Notes under the pieces: model-generated
What the model was told of the DNA's origin: nothing
Seen by the model: the letters and a program-made list of their open reading frames with translations, nothing else
Databases searched by the model: none
Part shown: piece by piece, positions 54,952 through 63,662 of the stretch
Layout of the letters: each line of letters begins with the position of its first letter
Numbering within the stretch: the stretch's first letter is position 1
Program-made: the position numbers and the translations under genes
Assembly: GCF_016745255.1 (NCBI RefSeq)
Contig: NZ_JADOEQ010000007.1
Location: 62,001 to 126,000, forward strand
Length of the DNA: 64,000 bases
Reading direction: 5' to 3'
Origin: Enterococcus sp. BWR-S5
GTDB lineage: Bacteria; Bacillota; Bacilli; Lactobacillales; Enterococcaceae

Positions 54952-55782
54952 TTAACGCTTTTTCGTTCTTTTCTTCTTAGGATTTTTTGCTTTTTCCAAA
55001 GCTCTTTCAAGATCCTTCTGTTGTTTTATCTTTTCAGCACGTTCTGCTCTAATCTTGAACGGATTATTAAGCAATAAGGTTTGCCCAACTGAAAATGCAT
55101 TAGAGATTACCCAGTACAATGACAGACCACTCGCCAGGCTGAGACCCATCATGAAAATCATCACAGGCATTACATAATTCATAATTTTCAACGAAGCATT
55201 TGATTCCAACTGACTCATACTTGTCAGATAGCTGCTGGCAAAAGTAAAGACAGCCGCCAGAATCGGTAAAATCAGATACGGGTCAGGAGATGCCAGATTC
55301 AGCCAAAGGAAGCTTCCCTCTTTCAACTCCGGAACACGTGAGATTGATTGATACAAGGCCATCATAATCGGCATCTGAACCAATAGCGGCAGACAGCCGG
55401 CGTAAGGATTTACACCATTTTCAGAGTATAAACGTTGCTGTTCTTCTTTAAACAGACGTTGTGTTTCAGAATCCTTCGATGCATATTTTTCCTGCAAAGC
55501 CTTCATTTGCGGCTGCAATTCCTGCGTTTTCCGCATACTCTTTGTTTGGAAATGCATCAACGGCAACAGGATAACCCGAATAACTAAAGTAAAGAGGATA
55601 ATCCCTATCCCGGTATTCCCGCCAATCGATAGAAACTTAATCGCTTCTGCAAAGTAGTAAACGATGTAGCGATCCCAAATCCCTGTACTGCTTTCACTAA
55701 TTGGTGCTGTTCCACAGGCGGATAAAACAAAAACTAACATGACCAAGCCGGCCATCAACAATAGACGCTTATACTTTTTCAC
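54952..55782 (-). CDS. yidC: Membrane protein insertase YidC
   Basis: 276 residues. A lipoprotein signal peptide ends VLSACG (about residues 19-23), and five membrane helices form the Oxa1/YidC core (GIILFTLVIRVILLPL, then a cytoplasmic hairpin, VNPYAGCLPLLVQMPIMMALY and later helices). The C-terminus is very basic (KNPKKKRTKKR), suited to ribosome binding. It starts 15 nt after rnpA. It inserts proteins with or without Sec. Confidence 0.96.
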   Translation of the reverse strand: MKKYKRLLLMAGLVMLVFVLSACGTAPISESSTGIWDRYIVYYFAEAIKFLSIGGNTGIGIILFTLVIRVILLPLMHFQTKSMRKTQELQPQMKALQEKYASKDSETQRLFKEEQQRLYSENGVNPYAGCLPLLVQMPIMMALYQSISRVPELKEGSFLWLNLASPDPYLILPILAAVFTFASSYLTSMSQLESNASLKIMNYVMPVMIFMMGLSLASGLSLYWVISNAFSVGQTLLLNNPFKIRAERAEKIKQQKDLERALEKAKNPKKKRTKKR

Positions 55783-55797
55783 AAATCTATTCCTCTC

Positions 55798-56133
55798 TCA
55801 TTTCAAAATTTTTGCAAGCTTCAACACGTGCTCTAAATTCGTCATTATTTCCTCTGAAGTCAATTCTTCAACACCCTGTCGTGCGATAATGATAAAATCA
55901 TACGACGGCTCGATATTGTCCTTCAGTGTATAAACAGATGCTCGTATTTTCCGCTTTACAGCATTTCTTGTCACTGCATTCCCGATTTTCTTCCCTACGG
56001 AGATCCCCACACGAAAGTGTTTTTGATCCTTTTTCAATACGTAGACAACAAACCTTCGATTCGCGCAGGACTGCTTTTTCAAAAAAACATCTTGAAATTC
56101 TTTTTCTTTCTTTACTCTGTAGGATTTTTTCAT
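55798..56133 (-). CDS. rnpA: Ribonuclease P protein component
   Basis: 111 residues, basic. Conserved RNR-type motif [19 protein letters not shown] (about 49-67) binds P RNA. The protein supports 5' maturation of tRNAs. The start ATG 56133 ([13 protein letters not shown]) follows AAGGGA by 5 nt; an ATG two codons earlier overlaps the site. Confidence 0.96.
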   Translation of the reverse strand: MKKSYRVKKEKEFQDVFLKKQSCANRRFVVYVLKKDQKHFRVGISVGKKIGNAVTRNAVKRKIRASVYTLKDNIEPSYDFIIIARQGVEELTSEEIMTNLEHVLKLAKILK

Positions 56134-56308
56134 CTGCATCCCTTGCTTCTCTTCTTTTTACTTACCATACAATGATAGCATATTACTACTTTTTTTTTTA
56201 GATTTTCTTCACTGGAAAAAGTCCAAATATATTTAATGACTTCAACTGTATATATTATCATTATCAGCAACTTTTTTCATCTGTTAATTTCATTTAGTCA
56301 AGTGAAAA

Positions 56309-56364
56309 AGAACCCTTTATTATCTCTACATCAACTGTGTTGTATAAGATAATAAAGGGTTCTT
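56309..56364 (-). terminator. rpmH terminator
   Basis: AAGAACCCTTTATTATCT and AGATAATAAAGGGTTCTT form an 18-bp perfect stem; U tract on the minus strand. It separates rpmH from rnpA, so rnpA may rely partly on readthrough or a promoter in 56140-56308. Confidence 0.85.
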
Positions 56365-56397
56365 TATTTATAAGCGTTATAAAAAGTTGATTTACTA

Positions 56398-56532
56398 TTA
56401 CGCTGAAATTACTTTTCTACCTTTACGACGTCTGCTTGCTAACACGCGACGACCGTTTTTAGTACTCATACGTTTACGAAATCCGTGTACTTTTTGACGT
56501 TTACGTTTATTTGGCTGATATGTTCTTTTCAT
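56398..56532 (-). CDS. rpmH: 50S ribosomal protein L34
   Basis: 44 residues, extremely basic: [20 protein letters not shown] at the start and a C-terminal [10 protein letters not shown]. The sequence, length and position upstream of oriC are diagnostic. GGAGG precedes the ATG. It is transcribed away from dnaA. Confidence 0.98.
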   Translation of the reverse strand: MKRTYQPNKRKRQKVHGFRKRMSTKNGRRVLASRRRKGRKVISA

Positions 56533-56659
56533 TCTAATTCCACCTCCTGGATTGCCATCTATCCATCAATAATATAGACATACTTTGATAGTATAACGAA
56601 TAGGGGGCGGATTTGTCAATAAATCTTCGAGAAATAATTCCTGATTTCTGTTAAAAAAA

Positions 56660-57126
56660 GCTGGGAAAGTTATCCACATTTTTCAATAGCCCGTGGATAA
56701 TTTGTGGATATCTTATTTTTCATGTTTTCCTTAACTTGATTTTTCCCTCAGGTTTTACACAAAAAAACAGGCTGTGAAAAAGTTATCCACACGTCTTTTT
56801 TTGTCTGTGGACAATTATCCTAATTCATTGATTTTAGTAGCTTTGTTATCCCTACCGTTTTGTGGATAAGTAATTTAAAAGGATGTTTTCCACGATTCAT
56901 TACGCAGCTGGGGATAACTTTTTTCCCCTTTGTTGATTTATTTTCCACAATTCTTAATTGCCTGTGGAAAAAGTTCCGAAAAAATGCTAAAATCTTATTT
57001 GCGAATCATCTATATGGATTCTGTTACTTTCTTAACTTTTAATGGTATTTTACCCATAAATTGAAGTATCAGATGAAAAAAACTTTATTATCCGCTGATT
57101 TAGCAGAATTTATATAGTTATACACA
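56660..57126. other. oriC: oriC, upstream part with DnaA boxes
   Basis: The rpmH-dnaA gap (56533-57162) is rich in DnaA boxes. Perfect TTATCCACA at 56670-56678 and 56783-56791; perfect TGTGGATAA (reverse) at 56861-56869; near matches at 56692-56700, 56703-56711, 56806-56814 and 57118-57126. Several further TTTTCCACA-like half sites occur. This arrangement is typical of Firmicutes origins (incA/incB-like). The dnaA promoter must also lie here, allowing autoregulation by DnaA. Confidence 0.92.
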
Positions 57127-57162
57127 AGACATTTCATACCCACTTACGAAGGAGGTCTCATA

Positions 57163-58503
57163 ATGACAGATGTGGAAAGTTTCTGGAAAAGTTTAGAAAC
57201 CGCCTATCAATCCGTTCTGTCGGCTCCCAGCTTTGATGCATGGATAAAAACAACAAATCCGCTGAAACTGGAAAACAGTCAACTTTGGCTGGAGGTTCCA
57301 TCAGCCGTTCACAAAGATTACTGGGAAAAAAATCTGGCAGCGAAAATTGTTGAGATTGGTTTTCAACTGACCGGAAGTGAAATTATTCCTCATTTTGTTG
57401 TCAGTGGTGACTCAGCCATGATGGCACCTGAACTGGAAGAACCGAAGCCTGAACCAAAAGATTTCAGCGAGCATGGGAAAAAAGCCCTGCTAAATCCAAA
57501 ATATTCCTTTGATACCTTTGTTATCGGAAAAGGAAATCAGATGGCACACGCTGCAGCACTAGTTGTTGCTGAGGATCCTGGTTCTATCTATAACCCTCTA
57601 TTCTTTTATGGAGGAGTTGGGCTTGGTAAAACTCACTTGATGCATGCAATTGGTCATCAAATGCTGCAAAACCAGCCGAATGCAAAGGTCAAATATGTCA
57701 GCAGTGAAACGTTTACTAATGAATTCATCAATTCTATTCAAACAAAAAAATCAGAGGAATTTCGAAATGAATACCGAAATGTTGATTTGCTGTTAGTCGA
57801 TGATATTCAATTTCTGGCAGAAAAAGAAGCGACCTTGGAAGAATTTTTCCATACCTTCAATGACTTATATAATGAGAACAAGCAAATTGTACTGACTAGT
57901 GATCGCCCGCCAAATGATATTCCGAAGCTGCCGGAACGTTTGGTATCCCGTTTTGCTTGGGGCCTTTCTGTTGATATCACGCCTCCTGATTTGGAGACAC
58001 GGATTGCTATTTTACGGAAAAAAGCTGATGCAGAACGCCTTGAAATACCAGATGATACACTAAGCTATATCGCTGGGCAGATTGATTCAAATATCAGAGA
58101 GCTTGAAGGAGCACTAGTCCGAGTACAAGCCTTTGCGACAATTAACGGTCAGGATATCACAACCAGCTTAGCAGCAGATGCCTTGAAATCTCTGAAAGCA
58201 GTTGGCAGTAAGAACGATTTATCGATTCTGCAAATACAAGAAGAAGTAGCAAAGTACTACCATATTCATTTAAAGGATCTAAAGGGGAAAAAGAGAGTCA
58301 AATCAATTGTTGTTCCCAGACAAATCTCTATGTTTCTTTCTCGGGAAATGACTGACAGCTCTTTGCCAAAAATTGGTGCCGAGTTTGGAGGAAAGGATCA
58401 CACAACTGTCATCCATGCCCATGAAAAAATTCAACAGCTGATGGAAAATGATCCAACCATTCAAAAAGAAGTGAATGAAATCAAAAATCTGCTCAATCCT
58501 TAA
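57163..58503 (+). CDS. dnaA: Chromosomal replication initiator DnaA
   Basis: 446 residues. N-terminal DnaB-interaction domain I (1-80), short linker, AAA+ domain III with Walker A GGVGLGKTH (about 149-157) and Walker B LLLVDDIQFL (about 209-218), and domain IV with the DnaA-box-binding helix GGKDHTTVIHAHEKI (about 408-422). The ATG follows AAGGAGG. It is flanked on both sides by DnaA box clusters. Confidence 0.98.
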   Translation: MTDVESFWKSLETAYQSVLSAPSFDAWIKTTNPLKLENSQLWLEVPSAVHKDYWEKNLAAKIVEIGFQLTGSEIIPHFVVSGDSAMMAPELEEPKPEPKDFSEHGKKALLNPKYSFDTFVIGKGNQMAHAAALVVAEDPGSIYNPLFFYGGVGLGKTHLMHAIGHQMLQNQPNAKVKYVSSETFTNEFINSIQTKKSEEFRNEYRNVDLLLVDDIQFLAEKEATLEEFFHTFNDLYNENKQIVLTSDRPPNDIPKLPERLVSRFAWGLSVDITPPDLETRIAILRKKADAERLEIPDDTLSYIAGQIDSNIRELEGALVRVQAFATINGQDITTSLAADALKSLKAVGSKNDLSILQIQEEVAKYYHIHLKDLKGKKRVKSIVVPRQISMFLSREMTDSSLPKIGAEFGGKDHTTVIHAHEKIQQLMENDPTIQKEVNEIKNLLNP

Positions 58504-58533
58504 TTGTGGAAAACTTTAACAGTTACTAAAAAG

Positions 58534-58650
58534 TTATCCACAACTTATCCACAGTGGAAAAGTCCTTATTTTATTCCAATTTTCTACTTTTCCACAGAAT
58601 TAACAGGACCTACTACTTTTATTATCTTTTAATATATAATATAAAAGTAA
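58534..58650. other. oriC: oriC, dnaA-dnaN part: DnaA boxes, DnaA-trios and unwinding element
   Basis: Two perfect TTATCCACA boxes (58534-58542 and 58545-58553), a degenerate one near 58588, then CCTACTACTTTTATTATC (about 58609-58626), which fits the DnaA-trio pattern, then a run of pure A/T (58627-58645). This is the expected basal unwinding system of a Firmicutes oriC. Confidence 0.85.
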
Positions 58651-58683
58651 CTACATCTATCTTATTGAAGATTCTATAACCAA

Positions 58684-58724
58684 AAAGGACCTCTGCACGC
58701 AGTGCAGGAAAAGGGCCTATTGTT
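58684..58724 (+). terminator. Hairpin between dnaA and dnaN
   Basis: CTGCAC-GCA-GTGCAG is an inner stem; AGGACC and GGGCCT form an outer stem with one mismatch, followed by ATTGTTTATTTT. It may be a weak terminator or attenuator for dnaA transcripts entering dnaN. Confidence 0.45.
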
Positions 58725-58794
58725 TATTTTATAAGATTTATGTATGCTATATTTTGATAGCTATTATTCTAATTAAGAAGGAGTGTCGCTAACG

Positions 58795-59925
58795 ATGAAA
58801 TTAACAATCAAACGTAGTATTTTCCTACAGGAGCTGCAAACAGTTCAAAGAGCTATTTCTTCAAAAACGACAATCCCTATTCTAACAGGGGTAAAAATCG
58901 TACTGACAGAAGAAGGATTATCTTTGACAGGTAGCAATGCAGATATTTCTATAGAAAGCTTTTTGAGCGTAGAAGATGAAAAAGCCCAAATGACCATTGA
59001 AAAAACAGGGAGTATCGTATTACAGGCGCGATTCTTCGGAGAAATCATCCGTAAGCTTCCTGAAGACACTGTAACATTGGAAGTATTGGAAAATAATCAA
59101 GTAGCGATCACTTCCGGAAAAGCTGATTTTACCGTAAATGGGTTGGATGCAGAAAATTATCCACACCTTCCGGTTATTGATGCTAAAAATCAAATTCAGC
59201 TGCCTGTCCACCTGTTGACAAAAATCATCAATGAGACAAGCTTTGCTGTTTCCTTACATGAAAGCCGCCCAATCCTTACAGGGGTCCACTTTGTATTGGA
59301 AAATCAAAAGCTTTTAGCTGTAGCGACTGACTCACATCGACTGAGCCAACGAATTATTCCAATCGAACAGGCTGTGGAAAACTTTAATATTGTTATTCCA
59401 GGGAAAAGTCTGCTTGAGCTTTCTCGTTCATTTACAGATGAAGAAGAAATGGTAGAAATCAGCATCATGGAAAACCAAGTGCTGTTTAAAACCAAGTCTA
59501 TGTATTTCTATTCCAGATTGCTGGAAGGAAATTACCCTGACACAAATCGCTTGATTCCGACAAGCTTCAATACAGAAGTAGATATCTATGTACCGGAATT
59601 TTTATCTGCGATTGAGCGGGCTTCTCTATTATCACATGAAGGCCGTAATAACATCGTTCGTCTGTCTGTTACTTCTGAATCAGTTTTCCTTTATGGAAAT
59701 TCTCCGGAAGTCGGAAAAGTGGAAGAATCATTAAGCTATGAAAAAGTTTCCGGTGAACCATTAGAGATATCCTTTAATCCGGATTACATGAAAGCAGCTT
59801 TACGAGCATTTGGCGATACATCAATAACAATGAAATTCATTTCTCCAATCCGTCCATTTACGTTGGAACCAACCGGTGCGGATCTTGATTTCATTCAGCT
59901 GATTACTCCTGTTCGGACTAACTAA
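58795..59925 (+). CDS. dnaN: DNA polymerase III beta clamp
   Basis: 376 residues with the three-domain sliding-clamp fold; it tethers polymerase to DNA. The N-terminus MKLTIKRSIFLQELQTVQRA and C-terminal FISPIRPFTLEP-ITPVRTN are typical. The start is ATG 58795; AAGGAG lies 11 nt upstream, and a GTG at 58783 overlaps it. In relatives yaaA-recF-gyrB follow; here a terminator and a convergent MFS gene follow. Confidence 0.97.
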   Translation: MKLTIKRSIFLQELQTVQRAISSKTTIPILTGVKIVLTEEGLSLTGSNADISIESFLSVEDEKAQMTIEKTGSIVLQARFFGEIIRKLPEDTVTLEVLENNQVAITSGKADFTVNGLDAENYPHLPVIDAKNQIQLPVHLLTKIINETSFAVSLHESRPILTGVHFVLENQKLLAVATDSHRLSQRIIPIEQAVENFNIVIPGKSLLELSRSFTDEEEMVEISIMENQVLFKTKSMYFYSRLLEGNYPDTNRLIPTSFNTEVDIYVPEFLSAIERASLLSHEGRNNIVRLSVTSESVFLYGNSPEVGKVEESLSYEKVSGEPLEISFNPDYMKAALRAFGDTSITMKFISPIRPFTLEPTGADLDFIQLITPVRTN

Positions 59926-59935
59926 TCAAAAATCA

Positions 59936-59973
59936 AACCGACCTTCAAACTTATCGTTGAAGGTCGGTTTTTA
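59936..59973. terminator. Bidirectional terminator after dnaN
   Basis: AAACCGACCTTCAAAC and GTTGAAGGTCGGTTT form a 15-bp stem with T runs on both sides. The MFS stop codon lies inside it. Confidence 0.9.
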
Positions 59974-61162
59974 CTTGTTTATTTTTTCTTCCATAAAACC
60001 ATAGAAGCGGCTGACCGCTTAAGGTAATGATGCTGAGAATGAGAAAAATTTCTTTGAACTGTTCAAAAGTATAGTGTTCAATCAACAGTCCTCCAATAAT
60101 CGGTCCTACAGTATTCCCAATTCGGACCATCTCTGATAAGCCAAAATAAAATCCTTTGTTTTCAGCAGTGGAAAATGTATCGACGGTATAATCGAAGTTA
60201 CTACCTAAAAGGACCTCTCCTAAGCTTAGAGAACCCACCATTAGCCAAAAAATACTCCAACTATGAGTTTGAGGAATCAGCAGCAAGCTAAGACTGAACA
60301 AACTATTACTGACCATCAAAAGCTTTAATGGAGAGAATCGTCGAGTCATACGGAGAACAGGAAATTGCAATAGCAGGATTAATAAGGCATTTAAAGAAAG
60401 CATCAGACTATATTTCTTAGAACCATCGGAACCAAAAATCTCTGACGTAAAAAATAGGGAAACTGTCGATTGAAATTGCGCATAAGCAAAGTAGGAGAAA
60501 GCGATACCTGATAAAAAACAGAGAAATAGCAGAATGCTTTTCTTATCTGTGGTTGGAGCATGACTGCCTACTTTTGCTTGCGTTGTTTCTTCTGCTTGAG
60601 GCAGCTCCTTAAAAAAGTACTTATTGAGGAAAGCAGAAGCCAGATAGGTTATTCCAAGAAAGCAATACATATGAGCGGTCGAGTAGTTGGAAACCAAAAG
60701 CTGCAGTAATGGTCCAAGAAATGCGCCTATCGCCAAACAAGTATACCTAAGATTGAAAACAAGCTTTCTGTTTTCCAGTGTAGAATTGAAGGACAATACT
60801 TTCTTAACTGTCGATTCATAGGTAACATAGCAGATGCCGTTCAGTCCATTTAATACAAGAAAAGTCAAAAAATGGGAAGCAAAAGCAAAGGAAATATAGA
60901 CCAGTCCCCAGAAAAAAGGGACCAGATAGAGTGTTTTGCTGCGGCTGATACGATCTGTCACACGGCCGCCCAAGGGACCGAAAAGAACAGTACATAGTGG
61001 ATTAATCCCTACAATCAAGCTAAGCTCCGTAGCTGAAAAATGAAAATCATTCGACAAAAAAATCATTAAAAACGGAACACACATGAACATCATAATTCGT
61101 GTAATGATTGTTTCTGAAAGTAATAGAGTAATTTGTTTATTTTGCGTTGTTATCGTACACAC
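59951..61162 (-). CDS. MFS transporter, Rgg-linked
   Basis: About 400 residues, 12 membrane segments. The motif GPLGGRVTDRISRSKTL (about 57-73) is MFS motif A. Start ambiguous: the GTG at 61162 abuts the strong AAAGGAGG site, while an ATA codon at 61153 sits exactly 8 nt behind it; the next ATG is about 20 codons further on. It is divergent from the Rgg-like gene, with a 78-bp gap carrying a palindrome over the -35. Export of a peptide or drug under control of that regulator is plausible. Confidence 0.85.
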   Translation of the reverse strand: MCTITTQNKQITLLLSETIITRIMMFMCVPFLMIFLSNDFHFSATELSLIVGINPLCTVLFGPLGGRVTDRISRSKTLYLVPFFWGLVYISFAFASHFLTFLVLNGLNGICYVTYESTVKKVLSFNSTLENRKLVFNLRYTCLAIGAFLGPLLQLLVSNYSTAHMYCFLGITYLASAFLNKYFFKELPQAEETTQAKVGSHAPTTDKKSILLFLCFLSGIAFSYFAYAQFQSTVSLFFTSEIFGSDGSKKYSLMLSLNALLILLLQFPVLRMTRRFSPLKLLMVSNSLFSLSLLLIPQTHSWSIFWLMVGSLSLGEVLLGSNFDYTVDTFSTAENKGFYFGLSEMVRIGNTVGPIIGGLLIEHYTFEQFKEIFLILSIITLSGQPLLWFYGRKNKQVKTDLQR

Positions 61163-61187
61163 CTCCTTTTTCCCTATGGTATCATTG

Positions 61188-61223
61188 AGAATAAAAAGAG
61201 CATTTTTTTGTGAGAATTCTCAC
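61188..61223 (-). promoter_or_regulatory. MFS promoter overlapped by a palindrome
   Basis: On the minus strand TTCTCA (61211-61216) and TATTCT (61188-61193), 17-bp spacer. The perfect 14-bp palindrome GTGAGAATTCTCAC (61210-61223) covers the -35 and lies 17 bp before the Rgg-like ATG. It is a natural operator candidate for the divergent regulator. Confidence 0.65.
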
Positions 61224-61240
61224 TTTCGGAGGAGAGAAAG

Positions 61241-62080
61241 ATGGAGCATTATGGAAAAACACTGAAGCAGCTGAGGATATCCAGAAATATGAGCCAACAG
61301 GAAGTTTGTGCGGAAATTATGAGTCGTTCAAATCTTTCTCGTTTTGAGAATCAGGAATACATTCCCGGCTTTGATAAAGTCATTCAGCTGTTGGCTAATC
61401 TGGGAGTTGAGATGGATGAGTTTATGTATATTAATAATAACTATCATATCAGTCATTATGAGCGACTGTATGAACAGTTAATCCATGCGGAAAATAGAAG
61501 GAATCATAGTGAACTGATAGAAACCGCAGCTAAAATCGCAGTAGAAAAAGGAACGAATCGGGGGTTTTATGAGCTATATCTACTCTCTCAAATGGCATTA
61601 TTGGAAAATAAATTACCTGCCGCTGTGACAATCCCTCAGATTTCCGATGAGATGAGGACGGTTCTATTAGATACTGAAAATTGGTTGTTTGCGGATTTCA
61701 GACGTCTGAATAATTTTCTGAGAATATTTAATTTGGAAGAGGCTGTTTTCTTATATAGACGTGCAGTAAAGGAATTTGAAAAATATGAGGCATTTCCCAG
61801 AGAAAATAATATTCGTATTTACCTGGCATTGAACCTTGGACAAATGCTTGCGGAACATGGACAGCAAGCACAGGCAGTTACCTATTTTGATCAGGCAAAA
61901 GAATATGCCGATAGAAAGAACAAGCTGTTTCAAAAGCTGACGATTGAAGCCTCATTGGAAAGAGTCGTTCAAGCATCAGCAGAGACCAAGAACAGCAAAG
62001 GGTTCAAGGAGCTTTTAGTTGTATTGTCTGAGATGGGCTATACCGATACGGTCACTGCACTAAGAAGATATCAGGAGTAA
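61241..62080 (+). CDS. Rgg/MutR-like transcriptional regulator
   Basis: 279 residues. N-terminal XRE helix-turn-helix (LKQLRISRNMSQQEVCAE then SNLSRFENQEYIPGF, residues 7-49) plus a C-terminal all-helical TPR-like part (about 70-279) with the Rgg hallmark of sensing small peptides. The ATG follows GGAGAG. No short pheromone gene is seen next to it. The divergent MFS gene is the likely target. Confidence 0.85.
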   Translation: MEHYGKTLKQLRISRNMSQQEVCAEIMSRSNLSRFENQEYIPGFDKVIQLLANLGVEMDEFMYINNNYHISHYERLYEQLIHAENRRNHSELIETAAKIAVEKGTNRGFYELYLLSQMALLENKLPAAVTIPQISDEMRTVLLDTENWLFADFRRLNNFLRIFNLEEAVFLYRRAVKEFEKYEAFPRENNIRIYLALNLGQMLAEHGQQAQAVTYFDQAKEYADRKNKLFQKLTIEASLERVVQASAETKNSKGFKELLVVLSEMGYTDTVTALRRYQE

Positions 62081-62198
62081 ACAGAGGCAGATAAGTATTG
62101 TTAGGTAGTCATACTGCCTTTAGCGTGTATCTCTTTTATTCTTTACTAAAAATGACCATTGCTGATATCAAGCAGTATTGGTTAAGGGAGAGAAAAAC

Positions 62199-63533
62199 AT
62201 GGGAATTTTTTTATATGTTATCTATATGTCTTTGACCGTTATGCTATTTCCTTTAGCAAATGAATTATTATTTTGGCATAAACTTACTTACAAAAAAATT
62301 TTTTTATGGAATAGTTTAGTTGTTTTTACGATTCTAGGCTATCAGTTCATTTTGCATCAAAAAGGTGTTCCATTCAGCTTCTTTACCTATCAGATAGAAA
62401 GTGTTCTGATTGCAGGGATTTGCTTTCTTTTTATGTATCATTTTCTTTTTAGGAATATTAGATCAGCGCTGTTTTTTACTCTTGCTTCAGATATTATCAG
62501 TAAATTAGTGCAAGTATTAGTGCATAAGCTAGTGTTTCCAGAAAAGCTGATTGGTTTTTTAGATGTCACGACCAATAAGAAAGAGCTTCTGTTTGGAATA
62601 CTGGTATTATTAGCTTCTTATGTTATCTATGTCTTACTCATTATTCTATTTAAAAAGCATGTTCAGGAAATTGCAGAAATCAATACACTTTTTCTAATTG
62701 AACCAAGGGTTGTACAGTATGCAATCCCTGTTTTGCTTTTCTTATTTATTGTACCGGTGTCCAATTATCTGACAACGCAAAGTTTTGGTCTGCTTCCTTT
62801 TATCTACGTCCTACTCCTTTTGTTTGCTTCTGCACTATTGACTATTAATCAAATTGTCCAAAATGTAATTATTTTCAAAATCCGTACAATGTATATAACT
62901 ACATTAGAGGACTATAATGTAAGTGTGGCAGAAGCAGCTAAAAACCTTCTTCTTTTTAAGCATGATTATAAAAATGTGTTGTTGATGTTGAATAGTTTTA
63001 TTGAAGAAAAAGACATGAAGGGATTGACTCGTTTTTTTTCCGAAGAGTTGCTGCCGGAAAATCAGCAAATCGACGATGAAGACCAGCACTATTTGGTTCT
63101 GTCGCAAATCGATAACGCAATCATTCGCAGTCTGATTTTTTCAAAATATTTGGAAGCTAAGAAAAGAAACATTCTATTCAGTATAGCGATTATGGAGCGA
63201 ATTCCGACAATCTTTGAGCATCCAGTGGTGGTTAACAGAATTTTGGGTAACTTATTGGACAACGCTATAGAGGCAGCTGCTGAAAGCGATGAAAGAAAAA
63301 TAACACTTAAGCTGTATTATTTTTCTGTCCATGAGCTTCAGGTTGTTATTACTAATACATCTAAAAATACAGAGACTGAGCTAGCACAGTTAAAACAAAT
63401 GGGCTACTCAAGCAAAGAACAGCATCTTGGCTTGGGACTTACCAGCATTCAAGCATTGAGCACTGATCGCATATATGTCGATTACAAAAAGGAAACAACA
63501 TGGTTTGAGGCAACAATCCATATCGTTCTTTAA
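62199..63533 (+). CDS. AgrC/FsrC-like quorum-sensing histidine kinase, orphan
   Basis: 444 residues from ATG 62199 (MGIFLYVIYMSL), 8 nt after AAGGGAG. The N-terminal half has six or seven membrane segments (1-215). The H-box is LLLFKHDYKNVLLML (His about 255). The GHKL ATPase domain has NRILGNLLDNAIEAA (N box, about 350) and GLGLTSIQAL (G box, about 415). This is the HPK10 class (AgrC, FsrC, ComD) that usually senses secreted cyclic or linear peptides. No response regulator, AgrB or peptide gene is visible beside it in the window. Confidence 0.87.
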   Translation: MGIFLYVIYMSLTVMLFPLANELLFWHKLTYKKIFLWNSLVVFTILGYQFILHQKGVPFSFFTYQIESVLIAGICFLFMYHFLFRNIRSALFFTLASDIISKLVQVLVHKLVFPEKLIGFLDVTTNKKELLFGILVLLASYVIYVLLIILFKKHVQEIAEINTLFLIEPRVVQYAIPVLLFLFIVPVSNYLTTQSFGLLPFIYVLLLLFASALLTINQIVQNVIIFKIRTMYITTLEDYNVSVAEAAKNLLLFKHDYKNVLLMLNSFIEEKDMKGLTRFFSEELLPENQQIDDEDQHYLVLSQIDNAIIRSLIFSKYLEAKKRNILFSIAIMERIPTIFEHPVVVNRILGNLLDNAIEAAAESDERKITLKLYYFSVHELQVVITNTSKNTETELAQLKQMGYSSKEQHLGLGLTSIQALSTDRIYVDYKKETTWFEATIHIVL

Positions 63534-63626
63534 TATGTGCTATCATTTTGGGTGATAGACAAAGCTAAGACATTAGTAAATCAAAACTTTTTAAAATTAC
63601 GAAAAAGCATAACACTTTTCTTCCTG

Positions 63627-63662
63627 CCTAGCTCATTTGTAATGAGCCTAGGTTGTTTCTTT
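63627..63662 (+). terminator. Histidine kinase gene terminator
   Basis: CCTAGCTCAT and ATGAGCCTAGG form a stem with one bulge, followed by TTGTTTCTTTT on the plus strand. It overlaps the 3' end of the convergent Crp-family gene. Confidence 0.65.

Noticed and set aside
56960-56990. AAGTTCCGAAAA in the oriC gap as a PurR box
   Set aside because: The PurBox needs CCGAAC or its complement GTTCGG; this has GTTCCG, so it does not fit.
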